From the NCBI GenBank assembly GCA_023213395.1, contig CM041465.1, positions 175,219,741 through 175,283,740 on the forward strand: a DNA stretch of 64,000 nucleotides. Direction: 5' to 3'. Within the stretch, counting starts at the first letter, position 1. Each line of letters opens with the position of its first letter. The notes below the pieces were generated by a model that worked only from the letters and a program-made list of their open reading frames with translations, made no database searches and was not told the origin of the DNA. Positions 45,990 through 57,630 of the stretch are shown here, piece by piece. This DNA is from Cycas panzhihuaensis (Eukaryota; Cycadophyta). The position numbers and the translations under genes were made by a program.

Positions 45990-46883
45990 GGTAATTAGGA
46001 ATTTCTTCTTTTCCTTCATCCTCTAATTCTTCTTCCTTCTTCCGTACTGATGACATGGCTTTTTGCTCTAGGTTTATACTTAATTTCCTAATAACCTTGA
46101 GTATTCTATCAATGTTTTTATCTTCTGATGAATGTGAGAAAATTTTTATAAAGGATTTTTTGAGGTTTTCCCATGTTGCATCCAAGTTCCGTTCTTTTCC
46201 TAAGAACCAATCCCTTGCCACCTGACCTAAGGTACGGTAGAAAAGGTTGCTTCACATTTTCTTTGGTAAACTCAAGGATATTCGTTCTTGTTTGCACTTT
46301 TGGATATGTTTATTGGGGCATTCTCCTACATAGAATAATGGGATATTTAATTGCTTCGGGTGGTCAAACCGTATTCTAAATGTTGATTGTAGTTCCTTCC
46401 ACCCTTGGAAGGTAGCTTGGGGGGATAGGTACCAATACCAATGCCATCCTTCGCAAGGTTAGTATCAAGTCTATTTGCCATTGACTTTTGTCCCAATTTC
46501 CCTCTTTTATCCAATACTTTATACAATGAGTAAGATGAGTAGTTCCATATAGTTGATCCCCATAAAAAGGTTTGACATAATTCCCAATGTATGTTTCAAG
46601 GTTTCTTTCCTCGGGGATGGTTATCCTACTACCTAGACCTGAGTCTCTAGGGGTATATTACGTTGGTTCCCTTTCCATTTCCTCAGATTTAGCGCCAACA
46701 TTTGGAAAGGATCGATCGTTGGGTGGGTGTACCTCTAAAGAAGATGAGGAAGGATTGCTAATTCCTTTCTCGGGTTGTAATATGGGTGGGGATGGGTAAT
46801 CTACCTTAGGACCCACACTTAAGGCAAAGGAGGGGTTAGGGTTAGTATTAGATACTATAGAATTATGAAATAAACTAAGTATA
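45990..46883 (-). pseudogene. E9 second gag-like (capsid) block between protease and RT
   Basis: On the minus strand a Pro-rich part (46640-46800) leads to NLETYIGNYVKPFYGDQLYG (near 46570), then TFQGWKELQSTFRIRFDHPKQ (46360-46430), then FYRTLGQVARDWFLGKERN and TWENLKKSFIKIF (46130-46240). These repeat the W..L...F pattern of retrotransposon gag capsids (TL.G.A..W...W..LK..F). Gypsy elements normally have only one gag, before protease. The assignment rests on pattern, not on a search. Confidence 0.5.
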
Positions 46884-47870
46884 CTAGGAATAAGGGGGGT
46901 TTAGGTCTAGGGTTGGGGGGTTGTTATTCTCTATACTATTGTTAGTCCCCATATACTCAAAAGATTTTAAATTATTGTCAATGTCATCAGTTACATATTC
47001 AGAAAGCAAATTGCATCTATAAGAAGGAGAATTGACTTTATAAGCATCTTGTAACCAATAATCTACGAATTTCATTCCATTCTCATCATCAGAAGAATTG
47101 TAGATCTCCCCAAAGTAGGTTGGTTCAGTCTCTTGGAAGTTGATCATCTTGGTTGGCTCTTCGGTTGTATGGTATAGGTTTCCTTCATCAAACAAGGATG
47201 TTGTCACTTCACTTGCAATAGTCGTTCTTGAGCCGTCATCTGGTATCACCTCAATAGAACTTTTTCCCAGCATTGGAAGGACTACTTCATTCCCACCATC
47301 CAATAATGTAAAGGTTACATCTTTCTAGTTCTAGAAACACTAGGTTTTGTACAACCATGGTCTTCCCAACAAGGCTAGATAGGGTGTTGCACCTTTTTCT
47401 GTTTTTACAATCGTAAAATCAATTCTTATGGTAATTCCTGCCACATCCACCTTGATGTTGGCAAGTTTCGCCACTGGTCTCACCAATAATTCATTTGCCA
47501 ATTTCAACAAATAAGTTGCCGCTTCTAGTTTAGGGCTTCCCAGCTTCCGCTATGTCGAGGTTGGTAACCTGTTTACAGTAGCTCCTCCATCCACAAATAC
47601 CCTTGAAAATTTCTCTCCTAACACAGTGATTGCTACCATTGGGTCCATGTCAAAGGATGGCAATATCTTCTTTAAACTCTTAGTGACTTCTCGTTGCTGT
47701 AGTGTCCCTACTTTGATCCAATCTATCACTTGGCATAAGGGAATTGTTAATTGCAATTGTTTCACTAGATTTTCCATCAACAACAACATTCGTGGGATAT
47801 CTTCCACCGGTAACCCTTTAAATAGCTCCTCCATTTGCACCAATTGAGGTTGTGCCTTCTGCTCCTCCAA
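46884..47870 (-). pseudogene. E9 protease and acidic linker
   Basis: AITVLGEKFSRVFVDGGATVNRLPTST near 47560-47640 is a retropepsin active site with D-G-G-A (usual D-S-G-A). ATPYLALLGRPWLYK near 47330-47390 matches the GRPWL end motif of gypsy proteases. An acidic, Thr/Ser-rich region without known domain continues to 46884. Confidence 0.8.
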
Positions 47871-48109
47871 TATTTTCTCCTTTTATCTGTTTTTCCTCAC
47901 ATATACATGATTTGTTTTTGGTTTACCCATCGGTAGCATTGTCTCAGTTTGGGCTAACTCCTCTAATACTTATTTCGCTTGTTCGAATTTGCCTATTCCC
48001 ATTTGCGGGTTTGGGTACCCTTCATCCATTCTCTCTTTCTGTTTCTTTTGGAGTTTTACGTTTTCACTGCTTTCTAGGATGATAGTCATTAAGTTAGTTG
48101 CTTTCACTT

Positions 48110-48586
48110 TTCCCTTACAATCTTCTATTATGTGCTCACTTGGCCCACAATTGTTGCATACGAATGGTTTATGTTCATATTTTTGTTTAGTTGGGCAGTC
48201 TGATTTCCAACGGCCGAATTGTAAACAGATCAAACATCTCCCCATTGGTTGTTTTTTCTTTGAGGATTCTTGTGTACTCCCCGTTGTATATATATTTCGA
48301 GGTGGGTTCCCCTACCTCGTCCTCTATAGGGCCTTCCTCTAGGGTTATAAAAACAATCTTTAGTAGTGTGACTATCCGTGTCATATATATGACACCATTT
48401 ATCTTTTTGGTGCATTGCACTATTTTTTGGATTGATTTCACACTCCTTAGTTGTATGCGAACTTTCCTCGCAAATATGGCACCATTTCTCAATTTTAAAT
48501 TCTCGGTCCTTTCTCTTTTTTACTTCTTCCTCCTCTTTGTTATTTCTCATTTTAAGTCGGGCAACCCCTTTCCTTAGAGCTTCCAC
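48110..48586 (-). pseudogene. E9 gag nucleocapsid with four zinc knuckles
   Basis: Four CCHC-type units in order on the minus strand: CHICEESSHTTKEC (near 48440-48487, intact), CHIYDTDSHTTKDC (near 48355-48400, second Cys is Tyr), CLICLQFGRWKSDC (near 48195-48240, His is Arg) and CNNCGPSEHIIEDC (near 48118-48165, intact). The first two are clear duplicates of each other. A frameshift separates the pairs. Most plant gypsy gags have one or two. Confidence 0.82.
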
Positions 48587-48629
48587 TTTGGACTCTTTTT
48601 CTGAGATTCCTACTTGCTAAAAGGGTCGG

Positions 48630-49290
48630 TTATGTTGATTCTATTTCATTTCCCTTATTTCTTTTTGTAGCCTTAGTAAAAGGGGATCATGTCCTCCTGC
48701 TTGGGCATCCATCTCTGCTTTGAAGTCCAACGCCAACTCTTGAGCATTTTTTAATGATTTTAGTGGATGCGCATGCATCATAGACCTTAATTTTTCATTT
48801 AATCCTCTGACGAAATAATTCATCATGTTGTGGTCTATGACCATCTCGTAAATCATGTTGGCAGCAATGATTTTCATACGACTAATGTTAGTTAACACTG
48901 ATTCACCAGGCCTCTGTTTTATTTCCCTCAGGGCAATCTCCACAACTTCATTACTTTGAAATTTCTGAAATCTTTCCTCGAAGGATTTCTTTATATTTAC
49001 CCATGTTTCTGTTTTATCCAATTCTTTGTACCATGCCAATGGTACTCCTCTTAATGTACATGCAAATCTCGCTTTTATTTCATCTTTGTCTGTGATTTTC
49101 TTCACATTGACCAAATTCTGGAATAAATACACATGCTCTGCTGCATCTGAGGTGTCGTTGAAGATAAGTTTATACCAAAATCTCTGAAATCGTCCATCCT
49201 TGGTGATTGCACTAGTGTCCCACCCAATGGTGATCCTTCTCTTTTTGCCTCCTCAAAGGATTCTATTCCCTTTTCTCCACCCTTCACTTT
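48630..49290 (-). pseudogene. E9 gag capsid
   Basis: An open stretch of 163 codons (48641-49132) with KARFACTLRGVPLAWYKELDKTETW, NIKKSFEERFQKFQ, IKQRPGESVLTNISRMK and YFVRGLNEKLRSMM, the classical retrotransposon gag (PF03732-like) order. Upstream QRFWYKLIFNDTSDAAEHVYLFQNLVNV continues into 49200. It assembles the particle. Confidence 0.88.
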
Positions 49291-49893
49291 AGGTGGTGTA
49301 TGTGGGGTGCTTGGTGCAGCACTATCTCTTCTAAATAGAGGATTCTTGAATGGTGTTTTTAAATGTATTGGCTCCTATACTCCTGGTACTTATACCGTCA
49401 ATGGTGTGACCACTAAATAAGACTACTCCGACCCCTTGTCCTGCGAATCCTCAAATAGTTGCCTTATTAGTTTATTCCCCCAATATGCCAAGGGACCTTC
49501 CTCCGCCTTCTTCTCACTATCACTCAGGTCCTTCAGGGTATCATCCACAGGTGTATTTTCCTCCTTCCTTAGGGTGTCGCTGTGTTCCACATTTCCTTTT
49601 GGTTTTTCCTCCTTTTTTGGGCTTAAAAGGTCATATTTGATTGGAGCAGGTGTTAGTACCATTTGCTCGCCATTATTTTCCTCTCCTTGTTCTTGAGGTG
49701 TCTAGGCTCCACTTGCCTCAGATTCTTCAACGGATTGTTCCTTAGTCTCGTTATTATGTAAACTCAATCTTCTTGCTCTTCTTAATTTTGACTCCTTTGA
49801 CCATCGTAATGCCCTTTGTTTGCTTGTTTCTTTCCACTTTGGTGAAGTATCCTTTTGTGGCTCTCCCGCCCTTGAAGGCCTCTTAGGTGGCAT
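49291..49893 (-). pseudogene. E9 gag N-terminus
   Basis: I take ATG at 49893 as start (MPPKRPSRAGEPQKDTSPK), a basic N-terminus. After one TAG near 49701 it continues as a charged, Glu/Lys/Ser-rich region (49423-49662) without a named domain. Confidence 0.7.
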
Positions 49894-50120
49894 TGGAAGG
49901 TCCCATGGCTGTCGAAGGCTTAGTTACAGCCTGCCATCATGACGACAGCCAGGGTCCTCTGTCCTTTGAACATTCTCCCCTTTTGAAACTCCTAGCCCTA
50001 GTCCCTCCTTAGTGGACGTAGGCAACGGAACTAATGTTGACTCGGTTTCTCACCACACTTGTGAGAAAGTGCACTTGTCAAGGGATCACTAGTAGTCTAG
50101 TCTAAGATGCAGCCAACATG
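49894..50120 (-). other. E9 leader
   Basis: About 230 bp between the likely PBS and gag. No open frame of note. Confidence 0.55.
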
Positions 50121-50132
50121 CTTCACGCACCA
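50117..50132 (-). other. Probable E9 primer binding site
   Basis: The minus strand reads TGGTGCGTGAAGCATG, which begins with the obligatory TGG and is partly similar to the complement of a plant tRNA-Phe 3' end (TGGTGCGGTGAG). The tRNA assignment is uncertain. Confidence 0.5.
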
Positions 50133-50134
50133 AA

Positions 50135-50905
50135 TTATCATAGATTTATTAACAATTTCCACATAACTTCATCATAGATTACACACAGCAGTACAATAAT
50201 CAATAACTATCCATTACACAAGCATCATAGTACATATAGAACATAGATTTCCATGTAACTCTTCTTTTCATTAAGCAATAGGTCTCATACAATAAGTTCT
50301 AAAATGTATTCCCTATACATTCCAGCCGTATACACTGAGTTCTGTCATATACATTCCAAAAGGGTATGCATCACGGAATGCATCTATTGTAACTTTGTTC
50401 CGTACTACTAAATATGCGTGTTGGCTACTGTACCACCATGTGGGATGAATGCTCAACTCTCACCGCTGGAATGGTCCTTGCAAGCTTCCTTAAATGTGCC
50501 TCTTTGGTGCCTTTTGATGAAGGGTTATGATTCCCTGTCATAATCTTACCTTTTCAACCTCAATATATCCTTTCACTTAATCACTTGATTAATTACCTTT
50601 AACTAGTGTCTTTTCATCCATACGTTCGTATGTACGTCCCTTGGTGCTAATGTTGTCATCCTTTGGTGTCTTTTGGTCCAGGTCTGTCATGCGTACCTTG
50701 CTATTCATTAGCGTACCACAAACGATACATACCCTGTGTTGCATACCTGTTATGGTACACACCTGTCATACGTACCCAGAATGCTTGTCTTTCCAACTTT
50801 TCTCATCATACGTACCTCCATACGGTCTGTACCTGTATTCCAATGGTCAACACAGCCCTACATCCAGTTTCCACATAGCCTATTGTGCCAAAATGTGTCC
50901 CAACA
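50135..50905 (-). repeat. Probable E9 5' LTR
   Basis: On the minus strand it starts TGTTGGGACACATTTTGG at 50905 and ends near the PBS. No partner LTR was found left of 43040, so limits are approximate. It contains a cluster of CATACGTACC-like motifs. Confidence 0.6.
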
Positions 50906-51900
50906 CTTATACATTAAGTTCGGATGGTAAAGCAGTGCAAAGAGAAAAACTAAAGATAAAGAAAACCAATATTGGGACAGAAGAGCAACCCCAGATGATC
51001 ACTATGGGGGATTACTGAATGAGGAAATGGTGCAACAAGCTACCTCATTATTTTTAGAATATAAGGATGTGTTTGCCTAGTCCTATAAGGATTTAAAAGG
51101 CATTCTATAAGATAGAATTGGTAGAGGGAGCTAAGCCAGTAAGGCAATGACCATACTACATGAACCCAAAATACAAGGTAAAAGCCAAAGCTGAGCTTGA
51201 CAAATTATTAAAAACAGACTATATTTTTGAAGTTGAAAACAGTGAATGGGTAAGTCCTGTCGTAGTCATTTTTAAGAAAAATGGAAAGCTCAAAGTTTGT
51301 GTCGACTACAGAGCCTTAAACAAGGCAACAAGAAAAAGGATCCGTTCCTAATTCCCTTTATAGAGGATATTTTGAAAAAAGTGGCAAGACATGAGGTTTA
51401 CTCATTCATGGATGGATTTAGCAGGTACATTCAGGTTCAAATTGCACCGGAGGACCAATTAAAGATGACCTTTGTAACCGAATAGGGCACATATGCATTC
51501 AGAGTAATGCCATTCAGATTGACGAATGCCTCTGCTACATTCCAAACAGTAATTCTCAATATTTTCAAATAGACAATAGGAAAAAAATTGAGGTATTTCT
51601 TGACGATTGGACATTATTTAATTTATTAAAAGATCATCTTGGTTGTTTGCGTTTGATGCTTGAAACATGTAGAGGGAACAAATTATGTTTAAATCCTGCA
51701 AAATGCACCTTTACGGTACCATTTGGGACCTTATTGGGTCATGTAGTGACGAAGAATGGACTACTCATGGATTCCAACAAGGTAGCGGTAATTTTAAATT
51801 TTCCAGTACCAAAGACAGAGGCAAGTGAAAGGATTTTTAGGAATGACGAGGTACTATAGTAAGTTTATAAAAAATTATGCTAAGACAGTTAATCCCTTAG
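50906..51900 (+). pseudogene. E10 reverse transcriptase
   Basis: MNPKYKVKAKAELDKLLKTD (51160), SPVVVIFKKNGKLKVCVDYRALNKAT (51255-51330), then after a frameshift VYSFMDGFSRYIQVQIAPEDQ (51399-51460), FRVMPFRLTNASATFQ (51500-51545), the active site FLDDWT at 51596-51607, and KCTFTVPFGTLLGHVVTKNGLLMDSNKV to 51790. Stops at 51017, 51484 and others. Confidence 0.88.
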
Positions 51901-52733
51901 AAATCCTGTTAAGAAAGAAAAATGAATGGCAGTGGAAGTTATAGCAACAGTTGGCATTTGAATTATTGAAAAGAAAGATAGCCCAAGCATTAATTCTTAG
52001 ATTTTCGGATTGGGATAAGCCCTTTCACGTGCATGTGGATGCCTCCTTATTTGCTATTGGATGTGTATTGACACAGCCAGAAGATGACAAAACAGACCTA
52101 CCAATTTATTTTATAAGTTGGAAACTAACAGATGCAAAGAAAAACTACTCGGTGATGGAATCAGAAGGCTTGAGCATGGCATATGCTCTCCAAAAATTCA
52201 GACATTATTTACTGGCTAATCCATTTGTCTTTTTTGTGGATCATCAAACCCTTCAGTATTTAATCAATAAGCCTATAGTTCAAGGAAGAATCAACAGGTG
52301 GCCTATGTTGTTCCAAGAATTCAATTTCAAGATTATAGTAAAAAAAGGTGCCAAGCATACTATCCCAGACTTCTTGTCAAGGGAAGTTAATGAGGAACCG
52401 GCAACAGGGATTCATGATGATATTTCAAACGCAGAATTATTCTCCATCAAAGCAGTTCCTAAATGGTACAAGGACATTGCACAGTACCTGGTGACAAGAC
52501 AAACACCACGAGGGATGGAGCGCGTAGAACGACAAAGTTTTATCAAAAAAACTTTTCCCTTCCAATTAATCCAGGGAATGTTATACAGGATGAGACCAGA
52601 TCAAGTCCTGAAAAGATGCATAATGGAGCACAAAGTTGAAGCTGTCATTAGAGAAACCCATGAAGGAGCCGTAGCGAGACATCAAGGTATCAAGTCTGCA
52701 AGTAAGAAAATTCTATTGGCAGGACTCTGGTGA
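51901..52733 (+). pseudogene. E10 RNase H
   Basis: An open stretch of 260 codons from 51951: FHVHVDASLFAIGCVL (Asp), NYSVMESEGLSMAYALQKFRHYLL (Glu), FFVDHQTLQYL (Asp), GAKHTIPDFLSREV. It continues through the pre-integrase region to RETHEGAVARHQG with the two His of the zinc site. RNase H residues are complete. A TGA at 52731 ends it. Confidence 0.9.
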
Positions 52734-53575
52734 CCCACAATTCTTGAAGACGTACAAAAATGGGTCGATAGTTGTGATGCATGTCAGCGAGTGGGGAAGC
52801 CGACAAAGAACCATTTTGTACCCTTGTGCCCTATTGGCCCAAGCTCCATTTGAAAAATGGGGATTGGATTTCTTTGGACCTATCAGTCCACCAGCTAGGC
52901 GTACAAATGCAAAGTATATTCTAGTAGCCACTAATTTTTTAACAAAATGGACCGAAGCAAAAGCAATGAGGACATGTGATGCTCAGAGTACAGCCCGATT
53001 TTTATACAAAATGATAATCATCCAGTTTGGCTACCCGTTAGAAATTGTTTCTGATCAAGGAAGTAGCTTTCTCAATAAAAAAATAAAGCATCTTACACAG
53101 GAATTTTTTATTTAGCATTCAAAATCTTCTCCATATTATCCATAAGCAAACGGGCAAATAGAGAGCACAAACAAAATTTTAAAACTGGCATTATCCAAAA
53201 TTTGCAATCAAGGACGAACGCACTGGGTAGAGCATCTTCATTCTGTTCTATACGCTGATAGGACAACAATAAAAAGACCCCATAAGCAAACTCCGTTTCA
53301 GTTGGTCTATGGATTAGAGGCCATAATTCCTCTAGAATTTCAGAAGGAAAGTTTGTGAGTGGCATCTCAACTACGGCTATCCGAAGATGATTCACGAGAC
53401 CAACGACTCTTAGATTTAATGAAATTCGATGAAAAACTGGCAAGGGCCTTGTGGGAACTGAAAGTAGAAAAGAAGAGACGAAAAGCATGGCATGATCAAC
53501 ACCTCAAAGTCCCACAGTTTCAAGAAGGAGATTTCATACTTCTGTATGATAGTAAATTTTGCATAAAGCCAAGAA
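52734..53575 (+). pseudogene. E10 integrase, interrupted by E11
   Basis: CDACQRVG (zinc Cys pair) is followed by FEKWGLDFFGP (Asp), EIVSDQGSSFLNKKI (Asp), then after a stop near 53113 NGQIESTNKILK (Glu) and PFQLVYGLEAIIPLEF. A C-terminal part with KAWHDQHLKVPQFQEGDFILLYDSKFC runs to the E11 insertion. The D-D-E triad is complete. Reading resumes at 59315. Confidence 0.9.
53571..53575. repeat. E11 target site duplication, left (AAGAA)
   Basis: AAGAA here and at 59315-59319 flank E11 exactly. Confidence 0.92.
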
Positions 53576-54160
53576 TGTAACATTCTAAAAAACTAGTTAA
53601 AACTATGCCATGTAACCATTCAAATCCAAGGCCTCTGAATGAGGATTCTAACGGTTCAGATGAAAGTCAATTCCAACATTTGTATCAAATGTTATGACCG
53701 TTTAAAATTAGCCTGCTAATTTTGGAGAAGTTCTGGCCAACTTCTATTTAAATAGTATTAAGGATAATATCACCCAGTCTGGCTGACTTCTAATTGAAGT
53801 AGTTTGATCACTATCTATAGGAAGTTTGGGCTGCATCCCAAACCATCGTCGAAAGTTCTTTTTGCTGCGTATTTTCAATTCTAGGACTGCAATTAGCTTG
53901 CCCATTTTGGGGCTGTAGTTTGGAGGATTCCTCGCCTTGAAGAGGGAAGCTCACTACTTTAGTAAAGACTAGTATTTTGTTGTAATTTCGCTCTATTTTG
54001 GTATTATTTGACAATAAAGATTATTATTTACTTCTGTGGATTCTGTAATTCCTATTCCTTGTTCATTTTCTTGTTGAATAGCATCTAGTTACTGTCTTTT
54101 GTGGATTATTACCTGTATTTTTGAGGAAAATTACTATAAAAATAGAACTAGACCGCTACA
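53576..54160 (+). repeat. E11 5' LTR
   Basis: Begins TGTAACATTC and ends CGCTACA. TATCTATAG at 53812-53820 and AATAAA at 54013-54018 are the likely promoter and polyadenylation elements. Confidence 0.93.
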
Positions 54161-54162
54161 AG

Positions 54163-54174
54163 TGGTATTAGAGC
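54163..54174 (+). other. E11 primer binding site
   Basis: TGGTATTAGAGC, tRNA-iMet type with one C-to-T change, two bases from the LTR. Confidence 0.85.
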
Positions 54175-54253
54175 TTCGTTTTGAGGGGAAAGAGCAGAGG
54201 TAAAAGCACAAAAAAGGTCGAAAATCCCCCTCGCCCCCCCAAGGCAAGTAGAA

Positions 54254-55400
54254 ATGGAATTGAGATCAAGGAAAAACCTCATTCCCAGGAAGATGGCAAC
54301 CCAATCCAGAACCTCAAAGGAAAAAATTAAAGGCACATCACAATTAAACCAGAGCATAAAGGCTTTAACAATCTTAATCCAGGAGTTACTAGCAAAAGCG
54401 GATCAAGTAACACAGAATGTGTCGGGTGGAGAAATGGATAACTTCAATGCATCAGGAATAGATCAGATAGATACCTGGAATAATCAAGAAAACCAAGGGA
54501 ATAGATTTGATGGACAAGTTTATGAAAGGAGAACTTCCAACATAGATAAAGGATGGAAAGGAGCAAGATTATCCTTGGAAAAACTTGATCCCGAAGTATC
54601 CAAGAATATCATAAATTGGATCTTATAAATAGAGAACTATTTCAGGGTTTATAACTCAACAACTAAGGAAAAGATGGAAATAGCATCCTTACACTTAAAT
54701 GGAAGGGCATTAAGGTGGTACTATTGGTGGCAAAAGATGAACTTACCAATACAACATACTTGGGAGAATCTAAGAGGAGGATTAGTAGAGCAATATGACA
54801 ATTCTTAGAGCACGAATTACTTCGCTCAGCTAACACGATTACATCAACAAGGAACAATCCAAGAATATACGGAACGATTTCAAATGCTACGATGTATGGT
54901 CTCAGAAAAAATACCGCAGGAATGTTTACTAGAGACTTATATCAGTGGATTGAAAAATCAGATCAAATTTAGAGTTAAAGTAGTAGACCCACCACAACTC
55001 CAAGTAGTAATTCGGATAGCAAGAAATGTGGAGGCATAACTCAAAGACAGTAGACCAACATATACAAGGAGATATGAGGCACCATCATATCAGACCCAGA
55101 ATCCTAATTGGGCAAAATTAGGAACAAAAGTAGATCCTCTTTTAGCTATAAGAAATATAGGAGAAAGCTCAAGAACAACAAAAGAGGAGCATATAAGAAA
55201 AGGGATGTGCTTCAAGTGTGGAGAAAAATGGAATAAAGAACACCAGTGCCTGGCAAAGAAGGTTTTCATGATCAATAATGAGGATGTAGAAATACCAGAA
55301 GAAGTAGAGGAAGAAGTAGAACAAGACCAGAGCATAGAAAGGGAGAAGGATGAACTTCTGGAAGTGGATACAGGGAATGTCCAAATCTCATTACAGGCCA
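54254..55400 (+). pseudogene. E11 gag
   Basis: ATG at 54254 opens MELRSRKNLIPRKM. One frame continues through stops near 54626, 54806 and 55036. The capsid part has LHLNGRALRWYYWWQK, TWENLRGGLVEQY, QGTIQEYTERFQML and LETYISGLKNQIKF (54680-54970). A single zinc knuckle CFKCGEKWNKEHQC lies at 55208-55249, the short form typical of plant chromoviruses. A Glu-rich tail follows. Confidence 0.88.
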
Positions 55401-55980
55401 TTATGGGGCAACAAGTATTCCCGCAAACCCTAAGATTCCAAGGACAAATCAAGGGAACACCAGTATCAATTTTGGTTGACAACGGGAGTACACACAATTT
55501 TATAAACAAGGCATCAGCAGAAAAACTGGGATTACAAGTGAAACCTCTCAACACATTCCAGGTGTCAATAGCAAATGGGAGAACAACACCATGTGGAGGA
55601 TACTGCAAAGATACAACTCTCCAAATCAACGATTACAAGGTCACAACTTGTATGTTTGCCATGCCCATAGACGGAGTGGACGTAGTTCTGGGGATTCGAT
55701 GGCTACAAATGCTGGGAAACATCGTTACCAACTATATGACAAGATTTATGTGTTTCCGACAAAAAGGATGCAAATATCGACTACGAGCCCCAGCCACACC
55801 TCCAGTTCAACTTGTATCATCTCACAGGATGGAAAATTTTCTAAAGAAGAATCCACAAGCGTACATAATATCATGTTACAAAGTAGAAATAGAAGACATT
55901 ACCCCAGAGATTTAGGCAATCTTAATAGAATATTAGAGAGTTTTTGAAGAACCCTAAGGACTGCCATCGAAAAGGGAATT
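55401..55980 (+). pseudogene. E11 protease
   Basis: ILVDNGSTHNFINKASAEKLGL near 55470-55535, with D-N-G-S at the retropepsin active site, then VDVVLGIRWLQMLG near 55677-55720. It is in the same frame as gag, so gag-pol was probably a single ORF. Stops at 55912 and soon after separate it from RT. Confidence 0.87.
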
Positions 55981-57630
55981 AGAACACGCAATAGACCTTG
56001 TCCCTGGAGCAATACCGGTCAACATTCCTCCATAAAGACATCCTTATCATTTCAGGAAGGAAATTGAAAAAATCACACAAAAACTGTTGCTCCAAGGCAT
56101 AGTGGTGAAAAGCATCAGTCCATTTACCTCTCTCGTGGTGGTCAGTCCAAAGAAGGATGGATCTTACAGAATGTGTGTGGATTATTGTGGCCTGAATAAA
56201 TTGACCATCAAGAATCAATATCCTATCCTAAGAATTGAAGATTTGTTAGATGAGTTACATGGAGCCCGATACTTTTCAAAAATAGATTTGTGCTTAGGAT
56301 ACTACCAAATAAGGGTCAAAGAAGAAGATGTCTACAAAACTGCATTCAAAATGCATGCAGGGTTGTTTGAATTCAGGGTTATGCCTTTCGACTTAACAAA
56401 TGCTCCAACTATTTTCCAAAAAACAATGAATTCAATATTAAAACATGTTCTGAGGAAATTCATACTAGTTTTCTTTGACGATATCCTGATCTATAGCAAA
56501 ACATGGGAAGAACATATGGAACATATAAAGGCAGTCCTGCTCATACTTGAGAAAGTGCAATTGTTTGCAAATAAAAAAAAGTGTTCTTTCACAAAAGAGG
56601 AATTAGAGTATCTGGGCCACATTATCACAAGCAAAGGAATCAAAATTGATCCAAAAAAGATCCAGGCAATTGTAAACTGGCCAACTCTTAAGAATGTCAT
56701 AGGAGTAAGAAGTTTTTTGGGCGCAGTAGGATTTCTGAGAAAGTTCTATGCACACATAACATCGCCATTAACAGACCTGACCAAAAAAGATGCATTCAGA
56801 TGGAATTCAGGAGTAGAAGGAGCATTTCAAGAATTAAAACAAGCAATGATCACAGCTTCAGTATTGACCTTACCGGATTTTACTCAACCATTCACATTGG
56901 AATGTGATGCTTCAGGTTTTAGAATAGGAGCAATTCTGTTACAAGGAGGAAGACCTATAGTTTATGAAAGCTGGAAGGTGAATAATAGGGAAAAAACAAA
57001 ACCGATATATGACAAAGAGATGCTGGCCATTATGCACACAATACACCAATGGAGGCAATATTTATTACGGAGTAGATTTGTGGTCATAATTGATCACGAC
57101 TGCCTAAAGTACTTTCTGAATCAAAAGGCATTATCCGATGAGCAACAAAAGTGGGTCAGTAAGTTGCAGACTTTCAACTTCACCATAGAATACAAAAAGG
57201 GGAAAGAAAACGTAATAGCGAATGCTCTATCCAAACTGCCAGAGGAAGGAAACATTGAAGCCTCAGCCAATTCAATGACAATAGCAACTCCAAAATGGAC
57301 AACAGAGTTGGCAAAGGAATATGAAGATGACAAGATATCACAAGAAATAAGACAAAAGATTAGAGAAGGAAAAGCAGTGCACTTCACGGAACAAGGAGAA
57401 TTAATTCTAAGGAAAGGAAAAATATATGTTCCAAAGACAAGTAAACTAAAAGAAGCACTACTTCAAGAAGCTCACTCAACTCTAGTTTCAGGACATTCAG
57501 GGATGGATAAGACTTATAGAAGGTTTCGAAGTTCATTTTATTGAAAAGGGTTGAAATCCGACGTCCTCCGGTTTGTATCAGAATGTGATACATGTCAAAA
57601 GAATAAGACTGAATCTGCGAAGACCCCCGG
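55981..57630 (+). pseudogene. E11 reverse transcriptase and RNase H
   Basis: 485 open codons from 56087. RT blocks: SLVVVSPKKDGSYRMCVDY, YFSKIDLCLGYYQIRV, FRVMPFDLTNAPTIFQ, FFDD at 56471-56482 (usual FVDD), CSFTKEELEYLGHII and VRSFLGAVGFLRKFY. RNase H: FTLECDASGFRIGAIL, YDKEMLAIMHTIHQWRQYL, VIIDHDCLKYFL, VIANALSKLP. The zinc site HSTLVSGHSG...CDTCQ spans a TGA at 57541. Domain content is complete. Confidence 0.93.

Larger units (their letters stand above)
43040..50905 (-). mobile_element. E9: Ty3/gypsy element with two gag-like blocks
   Basis: Minus strand, from right to left: LTR, PBS, gag N-terminus, capsid, four zinc knuckles, protease, a second gag-like block, RT, RNase H, integrase. The RT active site is FLDDW. 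The same family as E10 by sequence of pol (NPKYK..., FLDDW, GLEAI/GTEAI and the integrase tail). Its right LTR end (TGTTGGGACAC on the minus strand) abuts E10 coding sequence, so it seems inserted in E10. The 3' LTR was not found. Confidence 0.85.
50906..53575 (+). mobile_element. E10 first part: Ty3/gypsy pol
   Basis: Plus-strand pol from the protease-RT linker to the integrase tail. It begins in open reading (TLSSDGKAVQREK) right at the E9 LTR end and is cut at 53575 by E11, then resumes at 59315. Gag and protease are not in view. Pol is the same family as E9. Confidence 0.87.

Noticed and set aside
55090-55629. 179-codon minus-strand frame opposite E11 gag/protease
   Set aside because: It is the shadow of the plus-strand gag-protease frame, which carries zinc knuckle and protease motifs.
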